A stretch of 64,000 nucleotides of DNA from Triplophysa rosa (taxonomy: Eukaryota; Chordata; Actinopteri; Cypriniformes; Nemacheilidae): positions 18,867,000 to 18,930,999 of the forward strand of contig NC_079907.1 in NCBI RefSeq assembly GCF_024868665.1, in the 5' to 3' direction. Numbering within the stretch: position 1 is the stretch's first letter; each line of letters begins with the position of its first letter. The position numbers were made by a program, and so were the translations under genes. Below are positions 33,060 to 43,482 of this stretch, piece after piece. The notes under the pieces are model-generated. The model was not told where the DNA came from. It searched no databases and saw only the letters and a program-made list of their open reading frames with translations.

Positions 33060-33870
33060 TTGTAGTATTATTTTTTTGCAACCAGAAAATAACTTTCCCA
33101 GAACGTTGAAGGCTGTTTTTTTTAAATAACCAGAAAATAACCAAAAAATAACGTTCCCTAATGGTTATTTTCTGGTAATTTTTTGCAACCAGAAAACAAC
33201 CAGAAAGTAACGTTCCCTGATGGTTATTTTTTGGTTATTTTTTGCAACCAGAAAATAACCAGAAAATAACGTTACCTGATGGTTCTTTTTTGGTTATCAT
33301 TTTGCAACCAGAAAATAACCAGAAAGTTACTTTCCCTAATGGTTATTTTTTGGTTATTTTTTTGCAACCAGAAAATAACCAGAAAGTAACGTTCCCTGAT
33401 GGTTATTTTCTGGTTATTTTTTTGCAAAAAGAAAATAACCGGAAAGTAACGTTCTCTGATGGTTATTTATTGGTTATTTTTGCAACCAGAAAATAACGTT
33501 CCCAGAACGTTGCAGGCTGTTTTTTTTTGAATAACCAGAAAATAACCAAAAAATAACGTTCCCTAATGGTTATTTTTTGGTTATCTTTCTGCAACCAGAA
33601 AATAACCAGAAAATAACGTTACCTGATGGTTCTTTTTTGGTTATTATTTTGCAACCAGAAAATAACCAGAAAATAACGTTCCCTGATGGTTATTTTCTCG
33701 TAATTTTTTTGCAACCAGAAAATAACCAGAAATTAACGTTCTCTGATGGTTATTTATTGGTTATTTTTTTGCAACCAGAAAATAACGTTACCTGATGGTT
33801 CATTTTTGGTTATTATTTTGCAAGCAGAAAATAACCAGAAAATAACGTTCCCTGATGGTTCTTTTTTGTC
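33060..33870 (+). repeat. 60-bp minisatellite with higher-order structure
   Basis: Units of about 60 bp read CAACCAGAAAATAACCAGAA, then AATAACGTTCCCTGATGG and TTATTTTTTGGTTATTTTTTTG. A longer motif (GAACGTTG-AGGCTG, T-run, ATAACCAGAAAATAACC) at about 33100 recurs at about 33510, so the array is a duplicated block of roughly 410 bp. Because 60 is a multiple of 3, open frames such as 33242-33496 and 33577-33795 arise with a 20-residue period and are not genes. A related single motif lies at 38130-38285. Confidence 0.9.
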
Positions 33871-34105
33871 TTATACATCTTATTCTGACCAAATGAAATT
33901 ATTAAATGTGCCCTTTAATGGCTGAAAATAATAAACTAGTTAAGCTAAATGAAAATACAATCATATATATCCATGTATATTTCTTTAGTGTGGTTGTTTG
34001 TTACTGTATGTGTGTGCTCTCACCGCTCTGCCGCGCACTCCCGTCATTTAAAAATTAACGGTCATTTCTTTTTACCTCACCCACTAACACATTAGTTTAG
34101 CGGTT

Positions 34106-34354
34106 TGTGGCAAGGGGGGCGTGGTTCAGCGAGGTCCGCAGCAGGAGAGAGAGCTGGGAGACGAGCGGTGAGTAAATGGGGCGAGTGCGAATGACAAACA
34201 CCTGTGTTCCATTCTAGTAATTGGCGTGGGGAAGTATAAAGCCAGCGTGGAAGCAGAAGCCGGGGAGAGAGAGACCCACGACTACTGCTGGAGCTGCAGA
34301 GACTGAAGCCGAGAGGAGTGCGAGAATCTTCAAGTAGCGAGACTGCTTGTTATT
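34106..34354 (+). mobile_element. Truncated LTR copy, inverted relative to the internal genes
   Basis: The first 249 bp of the 378-bp LTR, starting TGTGGCAAGGGGGGCGTGG and containing the AGTATAAAGCC TATA-like box. It ends at TTGTTATT, after which pol sequence begins in the opposite orientation. Confidence 0.92.
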
Positions 34355-34379
34355 CTGCCCCAAATGTCCTGCCATAGGG

Positions 34380-34610
34380 TTACAAAAGCATTTCCCGATG
34401 GCTCTTTGGAACTAATATTTGGGTTATAGTCTCTTTGGTCTGAGCTTCTTGGGTCACTCGATATAACCTGTTGTTCCTGATAGCAAAGTATGGGTAGGTG
34501 AGGGGCTGAGCGGGCTGGACAGGCTGACCGTCGATGGAAGAGACCTGCTCAAACGCCCGTTTCAGGGTCTCATCCTGGGCCTGCTCCAGGGGAAAGTCAT
34601 CGCGTTCCAA
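34380..34610 (-). pseudogene. Pol fragment upstream of the integrase zinc site
   Basis: The minus-strand frame reads DFPLEQAQDETLKRAFEQVS, YFAIRNNRLYRVTQEA and ILVPKSHREMLL, the spacer and start of the integrase N-terminal region in gypsy pol. The H2C2 zinc site and the D,D,E core that should follow are missing, because the sequence joins the inverted LTR copy instead. It is what remains of the pol of this insertion. Confidence 0.7.
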
Positions 34611-34825
34611 GAAGATCAGCCTCTTGATACCGCTTGTTTCCCCTGAGTCAGCAGCCTCCGGTCACGGTTCAGCACTGCCCGCCTGCACGAGCCCTCGCCT
34701 TCCCCACTTCCTCTTCCCCCAAGAGACATCCGCTGACAGAAACCCCAATAATTCAGGAAAAGTGGGCCAATTCGTTCTCAGGAATAGCGATTGTCGGAGG
34801 TGGGGATTAACCGCCACCTCTACAC

Positions 34826-35890
34826 TAGTGTTGTCAAAAGTACCGGTACTTCGGGTCGAAGTCGGTACCTAAAAATAAAAAAGTTGTCGGTACCTAATTT
34901 TCACAAGACCCGGTAGTACCGACGTACCGGGTCAACCGGGTACTGATGCTCTGTCTGACAGGTTGTCAGTCGGAAACTTTTCATAGACGCAATAAGACGT
35001 GATGAGCAGATAAGCGCGGCTCTGATCCACGAGAGATGCGCACAGAAATACTTCAGATTAAAGTCATATCACGAAGAAAACGAACAGAGTTTTGTGGTGA
35101 AACGAGGAAGCATCCGGATTTAAGTTAATAAGTTCAAGCGGTAAGTTTCAAATTCTGTTCGCGTTTGCATTATGAATGTTGTATCATATGTTAAGTTAAA
35201 GGTTACGTTAAAACAAATGTCCCTGTTTGCGTGTTAATTTGTTAGCGCCAATGCTAATCCAGTCAAGTGTCCTTATTAACCATTTAATGCTTTTATAACT
35301 GTAATGTGGTAAAATAAATGGGAGGACAGGGTGGGGTTTACAGTACCTATTTTATATAGGCCTATCTGCAATCTATGTGCTAGAAAACAAGCATACTAAC
35401 TGCATGACTAGCAATGTGTATGTCTTGGATAGATAACTCTATTAGGTTTAAAAAGCCACATTTAAACTAAAGAAAAATATATCTGTTGCATTTATTTTTT
35501 TAATTACCTTAATGCAAGTAATCTTGTGTAAATGCAGTATTAAAAACTGAGGTTTGTTTTTATATTGCATATGCATGTTTGTTCAGTCAGTTGACTTACT
35601 GAAGTTTATTCTATTTGTCTTCTACAGCAGCTGACTGAGGAGGATGTTCATCAGCATGAAAGACCCCAGTGAGCACACAACCTTTTCAGCAACAATTAAC
35701 TTATACTTCATGTATACAAAATTGCATTGCTTTCTATACATTTATATTAACAATGAGCTTTATTAATAAAATTGTGTTTCAATTAGCATGTACTTGTGTT
35801 TTGCTTTGGTACCGAAATTGGTACCGAGAACCGTGGAATTTTACTGGTATTGGTACCGACTACTGAAATTTTGGTACCGTGACAACACTA
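34826..35890. mobile_element. Non-autonomous hAT-type transposon (1065 bp)
   Basis: TAGTGTTGTCAAAAGTACCG at the left and GGTACCGTGACAACACTA at the right are imperfect TIRs. A perfect 8-bp duplication, CTCTACAC, lies at 34818-34825 and 35891-35898. Subterminal GGTACCG motifs recur on both sides. No transposase frame is seen. It was inserted into the pol region of the gypsy element and is therefore younger than it. Confidence 0.93.
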
Positions 35891-36565
35891 CTCTACACTA
35901 TGCTTTTTCCCTCTAAATTGTATAGGCAAGGACATTAGGGGATACTTTACCACGTCCCCGTGCACACACCGTACCCTCACTGCGCGGCCTTTATCCAATG
36001 CCGTGGGCCGAATCAGGCTTTGGTGGACAGAGGTTTGGTTGCAACCTGAGTCCACCAAAGCCTGATATGTACCCCCCCAATACTCACAGGCATTTAGTAC
36101 CAGCCGGCCTGACCAGGGGCAGCCTGAGGCGCGTCCGGGACGCGGATCATAGTCCCCACCTCCATCAGTGGACAGAGATTGAGGAAATGTTCCGGGTCCC
36201 CGCAGCGCCAACAGGCCGGCCCAGGCATCCCCGCCGCCCAGGCGGCAGGAAATGGGGCAGCGGTCTGGCGTGGGGAGAACGGAGCAGCCGGGGAATAGGT
36301 GGCTCCATGCATCGGGGTTCCGAGTCGTCCGGGCGCCGCTCCCATCTCCTCGGTCGGTCCCGATCCAGGCCCGCTTCGTCCTCGAGGCGGGACTTTCGGT
36401 GGTCCAGGCGGGCGAGTCCAGGAAGCCGGAATCGGTCTGGTCGGTGGTGGTAGAGAGTGAGAGGCCGCTGGTAAGGGCTCGCCGACCCTGAGGCACGCGA
36501 CCATATGATCCTCCGCCAGCTAGATGGCCGAGTCCAGCGACGTTTGCCGGTGGCACTGGACCCAC
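35888..36565 (-). pseudogene. Gag zinc knuckle and protease of the inverted-LTR gypsy element
   Basis: The frames here give the nucleocapsid knuckle CWRCGDPEHFLNLC (C-x2-C-x4-H-x4-C, about 36170-36210, in the neighbouring frame) and, downstream, the aspartic-protease strand YQALVDSGCNQTSVHQSLI with D-S-G near 36050. Between them lies a proline-rich linker. Knuckle and protease are in different frames, so at least one frameshift separates them. The protease end at 35888 lies next to the hAT insertion, and RT does not follow. Confidence 0.75.
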
Positions 36566-37172
36566 CCCGCCATCTTCTGGGGTAGGTAAGTTGTAAATTG
36601 CTCCAGTACCACCCGGTCGATGATCTTCTCTACGTCGCCTCCCTCAGCCATCAGCCATCTGTGGCACGAGTCCCGGAGCTGTTGAGCTAGGATGAAGGGA
36701 ATCGCTGGCGATGCTCCTCGGGGCTCCGGCCGACCCTCTGCAGGATGGCTCTCCGCCGCTCGTCATAGACCAGGAGATTCTGGGGGGGCAGTTGTTGGGC
36801 CGCCACCTGTGTTTCTCCCGATAATAGCGGTAGCAGTCTCATGGCCCACTGGTCCCTCGGCCAGCCGCTGGTCTCTGCGGCCCTCTCGTAGAGATCCAGG
36901 AAGGCTTCCGGTTCGTCTTGTGGGCCCATCTTCGTGAGCAACAGGTGGGTGGAAGGTGCCGTCGCGGCGCGGGACCCCGCCTGAACCTCCCGGTCCATCC
37001 AGCTCTGGAACGTCTCGCGGTCCTCTTGCTGAGCTTGGAGGATGGCCTGGAATCGACCCTCCTGGTCATTCTGCAGCTGCAGCAAGGCCTGGTGTTGTTC
37101 CCGGTGGAGGACCGCGAGCGATGAAATCACGTCCGCAAATGGCATTGCCGGCGGAGTCTGCATACCGGCCAC
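36566..37172 (-). pseudogene. Gag (SCAN-like capsid) of the inverted-LTR gypsy element
   Basis: ATG at 37170-37172 on the minus strand lies about 23 bp after the primer site. The frame has a glutamine-rich coiled-coil start (LHREQHQALLQLQNDQEGRF) and a SCAN-like capsid segment (DEPEAFLDLYERAAETSGWP, WAMRLLPLLSGETQVAAQQL). At about 36690 the frame shifts, and the capsid continues in the next frame through a CHRQTSLDSA-type segment. It would form the particle shell. The frameshift marks it as decayed. Confidence 0.75.
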
Positions 37173-37194
37173 GGCTTCCCTTCTTCCTTCCGTA

Positions 37195-37212
37195 TCCCGG
37201 GTTTTGGCACCA
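37195..37212 (-). promoter_or_regulatory. Primer-binding site of the inverted-LTR element
   Basis: On the minus strand TGGTGCCAAAACCCGGGA follows the LTR end TATTACA after one base. Sites beginning TGGTGCC...CCCGGGA are usual for fish gypsy elements. The tRNA is not assigned. Confidence 0.8.
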
Positions 37213-37213
37213 G

Positions 37214-37591
37214 TGTAATATGTTCACAAGGGTGAGGAAGGAAGAGGTCGGGGTCGGGTTGACTACTGCTGGAAGTTTTCTTTATTTCCACACTTCTCTC
37301 CGTAAGACGTTGCGCCACACGCGCTTTAATATATAAACACAAAATAACAAGCAGTCTCGCTACTTGAAGATTCTCGCACTCCTCTCGGCTTCAGTCTCTC
37401 CAGCTCCAGCAGTAGTCGTGGGTCTCTCTCTCCCCGGCTTCTGCTTCCACACTGGCTTTATACTTCCCCACGCCAATTACTAGAAGGGAACACGGGTGTT
37501 TGTCATTCGCACTCGCCCCATTTACTCACCGCTCGTCTCCCAGCTCTCTCTCCTGCTGCGGACCTCGCTGAACCACGCCCCCCTTGCCACA
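37214..37591 (-). mobile_element. Full 5' LTR (378 bp), minus strand
   Basis: Runs from TGTGGCAAGG (at 37591) to AACATATTACA (at 37214), with an AGTATAAAGCC box. A primer site follows immediately, which shows it is a true 5' LTR for the minus-strand gag. Confidence 0.9.
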
Positions 37592-37596
37592 CGGTT

Positions 37597-38129
37597 TATT
37601 TATTTTATTTTTTATTTAAAAATGTACAGATTTGAGAGTAAACTTATATTTTCGTGATTTTCGATTGATTTGACACATCTAAATCAACAGACCATGATGT
37701 AAGGACTGAAACTCAGGGCTTTTGATTGTTATATCTAAAGACGGAGCCATGCTATACTTCTGTGGTGAGACAAGAATATTGTTAGCCTGAAGATAATTAA
37801 ATGTTTATTCTTCTGTCAATAAAAATCTGCTTTAAATATTGTGTTGAAGTCATTGGTTATTTTATTTCAATATCTATAATGTCTGATGTTGAGGTAGGCC
37901 TACACACAGTGTGGTTTTATTAGAAATGATATACTGTGCTGTTTAAATCGAAAATTGGGTTATTTCAGTAATGAAAAAGGAATTATTAGGCTAAAAGAAT
38001 AATCTAATGCTTTGATTTCATCATCCATATTGTGTGGGATGATGTATTTTACTTATTTTAAATAGATTAGACAAGCGATGGATAAAAACACAGCATGGAT
38101 GCATTCATTACTGACGTGTACATTCATTA
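37597..38129. other. Kolobok interior without recognised gene
   Basis: AT-rich sequence with no frame or motif I can assign. Confidence 0.35.
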
Positions 38130-38285
38130 CTGAACGTTAGGCTAACGTTCACCTAACGTTAGTTTCTGGTTCCCAGAAAGTTTTTTAAGGTTTGTTTTTG
38201 GTTATCTTTACGGAAAAAAAAACGTTAGTTTCATGGTTTCTATAACGTTAGGGGAACGTTCTGGGAACCAAAAATTGTTAGCTGG
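38130..38285. repeat. AACGTTCCC / TTCCCAGAA repeat segment
   Basis: Contains CTAACGTTAGTTTCTGGTTC, TTTTGGTTATC and GGGGAACGTTCTGGGAACC, words shared with the minisatellite at 33060-33870, ending in GTTAGCTGGGTTG. It may be a separate MITE or the other side of the repeat from which the array grew. Confidence 0.5.
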
Positions 38286-38630
38286 GTTGTTTCTTTGTGT
38301 GATCCGTAAATGCAGACAAGCACGTAGCGAAAAGACAACATAAGTCCTAATAATCAGTAATTATGTTCCAACTAGAGGCAACAAATGTCGTGTTTATAAT
38401 GGGGTTTGTTGTCTTTGTTGTGTCGCGACGAGAGGTGTAGCGCGTTATTAATTGTGTTACCATTCCCTGCTGTAATGCAAGCTTGTTTATATCTCACACA
38501 AACTCTCTATGATGTATATGGTTGTTTGTTTATAGTCTTTATAACATCGTATATAAAAGGTAAAACAGTTAGCTATAGTTTTTAACTATTTAACATAATA
38601 TATTTTTTACAAACCTTACCAATCCTTGAG

Positions 38631-38852
38631 TCACGCTGGCACAGTTGATGTATCGGCTTGATTGTCTTCATTTTCCGTATCAGATTTGGGCTCGAATTGA
38701 TAGGGAGGTACCACTGACATTGTATCGCCTGTCAGTACAATTGCTTTGGAACCTGCTGTTCCGAATATGGTGAGAGGCGTTACATTTCTGTGAAATGCTT
38801 GCAGTATTTGACCAATCACTACGCACTGGTGAACTGGCCAATCATAGCACAC
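38631..38852 (-). CDS. Short ORF near the right end of the Kolobok-like element
   Basis: A 73-residue frame. Its C-terminal half (VPPYQFEPKSDTENEDNQAD) has a P-P-Y-Q-F-E-P motif followed by an acidic run. PYxFEP motifs are, to my recollection, found at the start of some fish predicted proteins with a P2X7-like zinc domain, but I cannot verify this. The frame may be a first exon, because a splice donor could follow PA near 38631 in minus orientation. It lies on the opposite strand to the THAP piece, so if both belong to the element the two genes converge. Function unknown. Confidence 0.3.
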   Translation of the reverse strand: MCYDWPVHQCVVIGQILQAFHRNVTPLTIFGTAGSKAIVLTGDTMSVVPPYQFEPKSDTENEDNQADTSTVPA

Positions 38853-39043
38853 CTCGCTTTTCAGAGCGATGAGCTTTGTAAAAAATCAGCGTGTTTCAGA
38901 GAGGTTGGGCAAAGAGGAGATACAAACATGCACGGTATGTGGAAAATACAACGTTTTTTAATCTTTAAATGGTGTATACACATTGCGTTACATCTAAAAC
39001 AAACAATAATATTCATTTTAGCCGTGCAATATGACTCCTTTAA

Positions 39044-39567
39044 GGACGTCAATAAACTGATATGCTATTAAGCGCTGACAAAATTCGTATTTAGGAGATA
39101 TACAGTAACCGTTCAAAAATGACAGTCTGGCACGTGCGCTCAAACAAATCTAGAAATTCCATGACATCACGCTACGTTCTTGTCCAATCAAATCCGCTTT
39201 AGAATCTGAAGAGTCCCGCCCCCTTCACTATGAGAGCTGCGGAAGCGGCAACCACTGATCTTAGTTTTCTTTTCAATAGACTTTTACACCACTGTGGCAA
39301 TCACGCTGTTATATGCAGCTTTGTCAAGCCGACTGTGTGCTGTAAACGAAACGCTATTGGTTATTTTAAAAGGGGGCGGGGTCACTCGATATGTCTCTGC
39401 TCTCTGCATTTTTCAGTTGAAATTACGTCAACACTTCAAATAATGCTGTGCGTTCCAAGGCATTGCAGTGGGCCTTTAAGACTGACCGAAATATTTTAAA
39501 GGGTAATAATATGGGGAAAACAAGACACATTCATTCTCGTTTAGTCATTGTATGAATAAAAGGTGAC
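39044..39567. other. Repeat-like DNA right of the Kolobok element
   Basis: A CpG-containing stretch (GTCCCGCCCCCTTCACTATG, CACTGTGGCAATCACGC) ending near TGGGCCTTTAAG looks like part of another fish repeat. No gene is assigned. Confidence 0.3.
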
Positions 39568-39965
39568 AACAAAACTGGGTCAATTTTTTCGAAATTGAGA
39601 TTTTTACATCATCTGAAAGCTGCATAAACAAGCTTTCTATTGATGTTTGGTTTGTTAGGATAGGATCTGGAGGAGATACAACTCTGGAATATGAGGGTGC
39701 AAAGAAATCACAATATTGAGAAAATTGCCTGTGAAGTTTTTAATCAGAGGCACTGTAGCAGGCCATCTCACAAAATGACGTTTTTATATATTTAGGGTAG
39801 GAAATTTACAAAATATCTTCATGTAACATAATGTTTACTTAATATCCTAATGATTTTTGTCATAAAAGAAAGATCAATAATTTGGACCCATACAATGTAT
39901 TTTTGGCTATTACTAAAAATGTTCCCAGCTACTTAAGACTGGTTTTGTCACCCAGGGTCACATAT
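39568..39965 (+). repeat. Interspersed repeat, copy 1 (GGGTCAATTTTTT family)
   Basis: Shares ordered motifs with 45885-46110: GGGTCAAT, GAGATTT(A/T)TAC, AAGCTTTC(T/C)ATTGATG, TTTGTTAGGAT, GAGGGTGCAAA and ATATTGAGAAAAT. It ends in GGTTTTGTCACCCAGGGTCA. It is a non-coding DNA repeat common in fish, and the family name is uncertain. Confidence 0.7.
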
Positions 39966-42519
39966 ACGTTTCATTCCAACACCAAAATACCTTATTGTAA
40001 GAAATCAATATTGTCCCAACCTACAGTTTGAAAATCTTTAACAAAATATGTTCTGCATTTGTTGCATCTATACAAAGAATGATGTAAATGACCTTTACGG
40101 ACAAGTGTTATGTCTGTGCATTAAAAAAAACATTGAATGTTAAAGTAATTTTTAATGATAATGGTGTATTATGGTGATGTGTTACAGAATAGAAATAATT
40201 TTGACGGTTCTCTTCTGCATAAGAAACAGACACATTAGGCACGTCCACAATGCTGAGATGAGTGTGCCTGCGCCTGCGTGTGTGCGTCTTTTAATTGAAG
40301 CTTAATTAAGATAACAAGTCTCTGTGTCTTGGGATCACTGTTTCGGCCACTCAAACTGGAGGCTGTAATTTGAGTGTATTAATTTAAAATCTGAACCCAT
40401 GATGTTAAAGAAGCCTGGTGTCCTATTTAGTTGTGATCATTAATATTTATATTTGGTAATTAACAGGAGTCAGATTTGATTTCGATAAAGTAATTTGCCT
40501 TTTCAGCTGCACTTGAACCTCAGGCATTAACTCCAAAATTGTTAGAATAGAGGCTTAAAATAACATGTGGCTTTTGGCATGGGTTGTTGTGTTACTAAGA
40601 CTTGTTTTGGCAATGGCAAACACATCGATCGAATGGTGTCATCCTCCCATAGCCTTGAGCTGTGAGGTTATGAACATGACTGTGAAAACAGCTCACAAAC
40701 ACAGACTAACTCGCACGTGAAGGATAGCATAACTCGCACGTGTTGCTCATACTGTATGTGCGTATGTGAGACTTATACTTCACTCGATTTGATTAAACCC
40801 TAAATCTACAGCATTACTTCTACACAAAATGTACAAATCTATAGCGGTTGTATACGTTATAATTGTGCTTTACAATGAGGACGGTGTGCAGCCGTAACAA
40901 TGAGAAATGAAGAATAAATGGAGAGATTCATTGTCTGTGTAGGTGTAGTGGCAGAATGAGTGTTAATGTAGTGAAGAGTTTGACATCCGGAATGAAACAT
41001 GTGCACGATGGGACTGCACAGGACGAGTCAGAGATTTATTAGGCAGAAATGAGAGACTTCATGCTGGTATGAGCAGCGCAGCTGATCGATGGAGTGACTC
41101 GGTGGGCCATAACAAGCGTGACAAAGAGACCCCGAGTTAAAAGAATACAATATTTGTCACTCGAAGATGACGGGCGAGCTAGTTCACAGCTCGCAGGCCT
41201 CACTGTCCTCTCTAAAATGACTTGCATTTATATCCCTGCAACGCTGGGAGATCTACTAAGGAACATGATGGATGAGTTTGGAAGCGGCTCTCATCATTCT
41301 AACTTCCCTTGGTGCTCTTTCCAACTGAGCGTGACAAACATGATGCTGTTAACTTACAATGTTTTTATCATGTTTTCAGCAGTTATTCTAGTATATTCAA
41401 GTGAAATTATGCACATTCTCTCTATATGGAGATATATTTGGTTCATTCTGTATGAACGTTCAACCTGCTACTGCGATAAAAAGATGAATTTAGACTTGAG
41501 AAAGCCGTGTTATCTTAACCACCTGTGATATTATATGATATAAATCTTAATGTGCCAGTTCGCTGTGTTGCCTGGGAACATCACAGTTTGGCTAATGGAA
41601 CTATTTTACTTGATGGAACACTCATTTATTTTTATTAGTGAAATGATAGTTTTTAATTTTAACTATTGACAATGTTGCCTCCTGTGACATTGCCATTGGC
41701 TTTGGTTTAGAAAGTGATTTTGCTATTATTTAAATGTGAGCCACTAAAATGTTTCTAGAACATCTCATAACCAATTCATGCGTTATGTTTCCATTGGTGA
41801 AAAATAATAATAAAGCAGTGTTTGCATTTAGTTTGCTTAAAGATCCTCTGAAATGCCCTGAAATGATCAGCTTCATTTGATGCGTTTCCATTGAAACAGG
41901 AAGTTAGAGCAGGAGGGAAGGAGGGAACAGAATCATCTCAAAAACTACTAATGGGAATGGAAATTGAACTAAAGATTCCCCAACTTTAGTTTTATTGATT
42001 CTTCATTTGGATCTTTATTTGGAGTGATGATTCTGGTTTTTTTTAAACATATGGGATCAGGGCTGGGTCTGGGGGGGTCTAGGGGGACCCCTCCAAATAT
42101 ATCCAGCTGACATTTCAAATGATTAAAAATTGAATACTTATTAAATATTTACTATATGCGTATACTTGTATTCTCAATTAAATGATGATCTGTCATTGTA
42201 ATCCCAGAATGCAATGAACTTTGATTATACTGTATATCTGCCCAACCAACCAGTTAAGAAGCAATTACAAATAATATTTGCCAAAAAATGTGAAAATCAT
42301 TAGCTGACAGAGATGATGTATTTGATCTCAGTTTGGTGGTTCTTATCACTATATCATTATATAGTGCTAATATTATATCAGAACTTTATGAGCGTATATT
42401 TCTCTCCAGATCTGGAATCGTTGACATCACTGATTCATGTAAACACATTTGCTTGTGTGGATACCGCACTGCTTCACATATATGATCTGTCAGGCATGTA
42501 TTATCAAAGTACGTTTAGG
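39966..42519. other. Unannotated intronic/intergenic-looking DNA
   Basis: No gene is recognised. The 144-residue frame at 41094-41528 has no motif I know and a mixed composition, so it is not called. Confidence 0.4.
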
Positions 42520-42840
42520 GAAGTTGTTCACTCGGTGGCCATCTTTGCAACGCACCTCTGGGCAGTTATCACGTAATTCAAACAAGAGTGAATGGGGAAT
42601 ACTGATATTTTTTACAATCGCGACTAAAATCCCAATGGAACAACATATTTAAAATCAACATTTAAAATGATGTAAACTGTACCATAATGTTTGTTTCCTA
42701 CGATCAAATTGGCTTAAAAACATTATCTTTCATGTTGATTTAGATACTACGCTTCGCAAAGCTTCACTAGGGTGGCCATATTGAGCGTTGCGTTCCTCCC
42801 CATTCATTTTTATGGGATTGACGCATCTTGTTAATATTAA
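42520..42840. repeat. Repeat with inverted GGCCAT...CATTC motifs
   Basis: GGTGGCCATCTTTGCAACGC and GAGTGAATGGGGAA on the left, and GGTGGCCATATTGAGCGTTG with CTCCCCATTCATTTTTATGG on the right, give partly inverted and partly direct matches. Such words belong to a common fish repeat. The borders are not defined. Confidence 0.4.
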
Positions 42841-43252
42841 TATTTTTGGTATTATTAAAGAGAGAATTAAGATTTCTTTACCTTTAGTATTAGGTAAACT
42901 ACATAATGCTGATGTGTTGAACCTAAAGCAGTCAACTGTTTCTGACTTTTGTGTTTCAGATGAAGCCTATCAGATGATGTAATGAAATGCAGATGTCATA
43001 CTTTTTGTTTGTTTTTTCTGAAAAACACATTTTGCAGATGCTGTAGAGAATTGTGATCCTTCTGGATAATATGGATCATTAGCTTCAGCACAAGCTCTTA
43101 AAAAACTCCTAAAATATTTATTTCATTTACAGAATTTTCACCAAAATACTTAATGTCAATAATGTTATGTGTTTCAATTCAAAATGAAAGTGTTTCTCCA
43201 TTCAGACGTTGGCCCACAAGCTGTGTTTTGAAACTAAAATACGTTTAAAATA
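42841..43252. other. Unannotated AT-rich DNA
   Basis: No feature is recognised. Confidence 0.35.
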
Positions 43253-43482
43253 TACACTGAAAAAAATTATAAACACAACACTTTTGTTTTTGCCCGCATT
43301 TTTCATGAGCTGAACTCAAAGATCTAATACTTTTTCTATGTACACAAAAGGCCTATTTTTCTCAACTATTGTTCACAAATCTGTCTAAATCTGTGTTAGT
43401 GTGCATTTCTCCTTTGCCAAGATAATCCATCCACCTCACAGGTGTGGCATAGTCTGGCCACAATAAAAGGCCACTCTAAAAT

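Larger units (their letters stand above)
34106..37591 (-). mobile_element. Gypsy-type insertion with LTRs in inverted orientation
   Basis: The two outer ends are 249-bp inverted copies (34106-34354 plus, 37343-37591 minus) that differ at about 4 positions and have no indels. Both present the LTR 5' end TGTGGCAAGG outward. The perfect 5-bp repeat CGGTT flanks them at 34101-34105 and 37592-37596. Reading minus from 37591: a full 378-bp LTR, a primer site, SCAN-like gag, zinc knuckle, protease, then a piece of pol just before the integrase zinc site. That piece is joined directly to the truncated inverted LTR. RT and RNase H are not seen. A hAT element sits between protease and pol fragment. Confidence 0.9.
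32429..39039 (+). mobile_element. Kolobok-like DNA transposon with nested insertions
   Basis: TTAA at 32425-32428 and 39040-39043 flanks the element, as expected of Kolobok. The left end is AGGGGTCATATGGCGG and the reverse complement of the right end is AGGAGTCATATTGCACG, giving a short TIR of about 12 bp. A THAP-type segment at 32731-33036 supports the assignment, because Kolobok proteins carry THAP DNA-binding domains. A second copy of the right end lies at 4542-4628. Much of the length is later material: a minisatellite (33060-33870) and a gypsy insertion (34106-37591). Confidence 0.65.

Noticed and set aside
33242..33795. A repeat protein with a 20-residue period
   Set aside because: It is the translation of a 60-bp non-coding minisatellite, and other units break the frame.
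35998..36491. Long plus-strand arginine/serine-rich frames
   Set aside because: They are antisense shadows of the GC-rich gypsy gag-protease on the minus strand.
41094..41528. A 144-residue open frame with a hydrophobic middle
   Set aside because: It has no recognisable motif and no repeat or splice context, and is likely chance.
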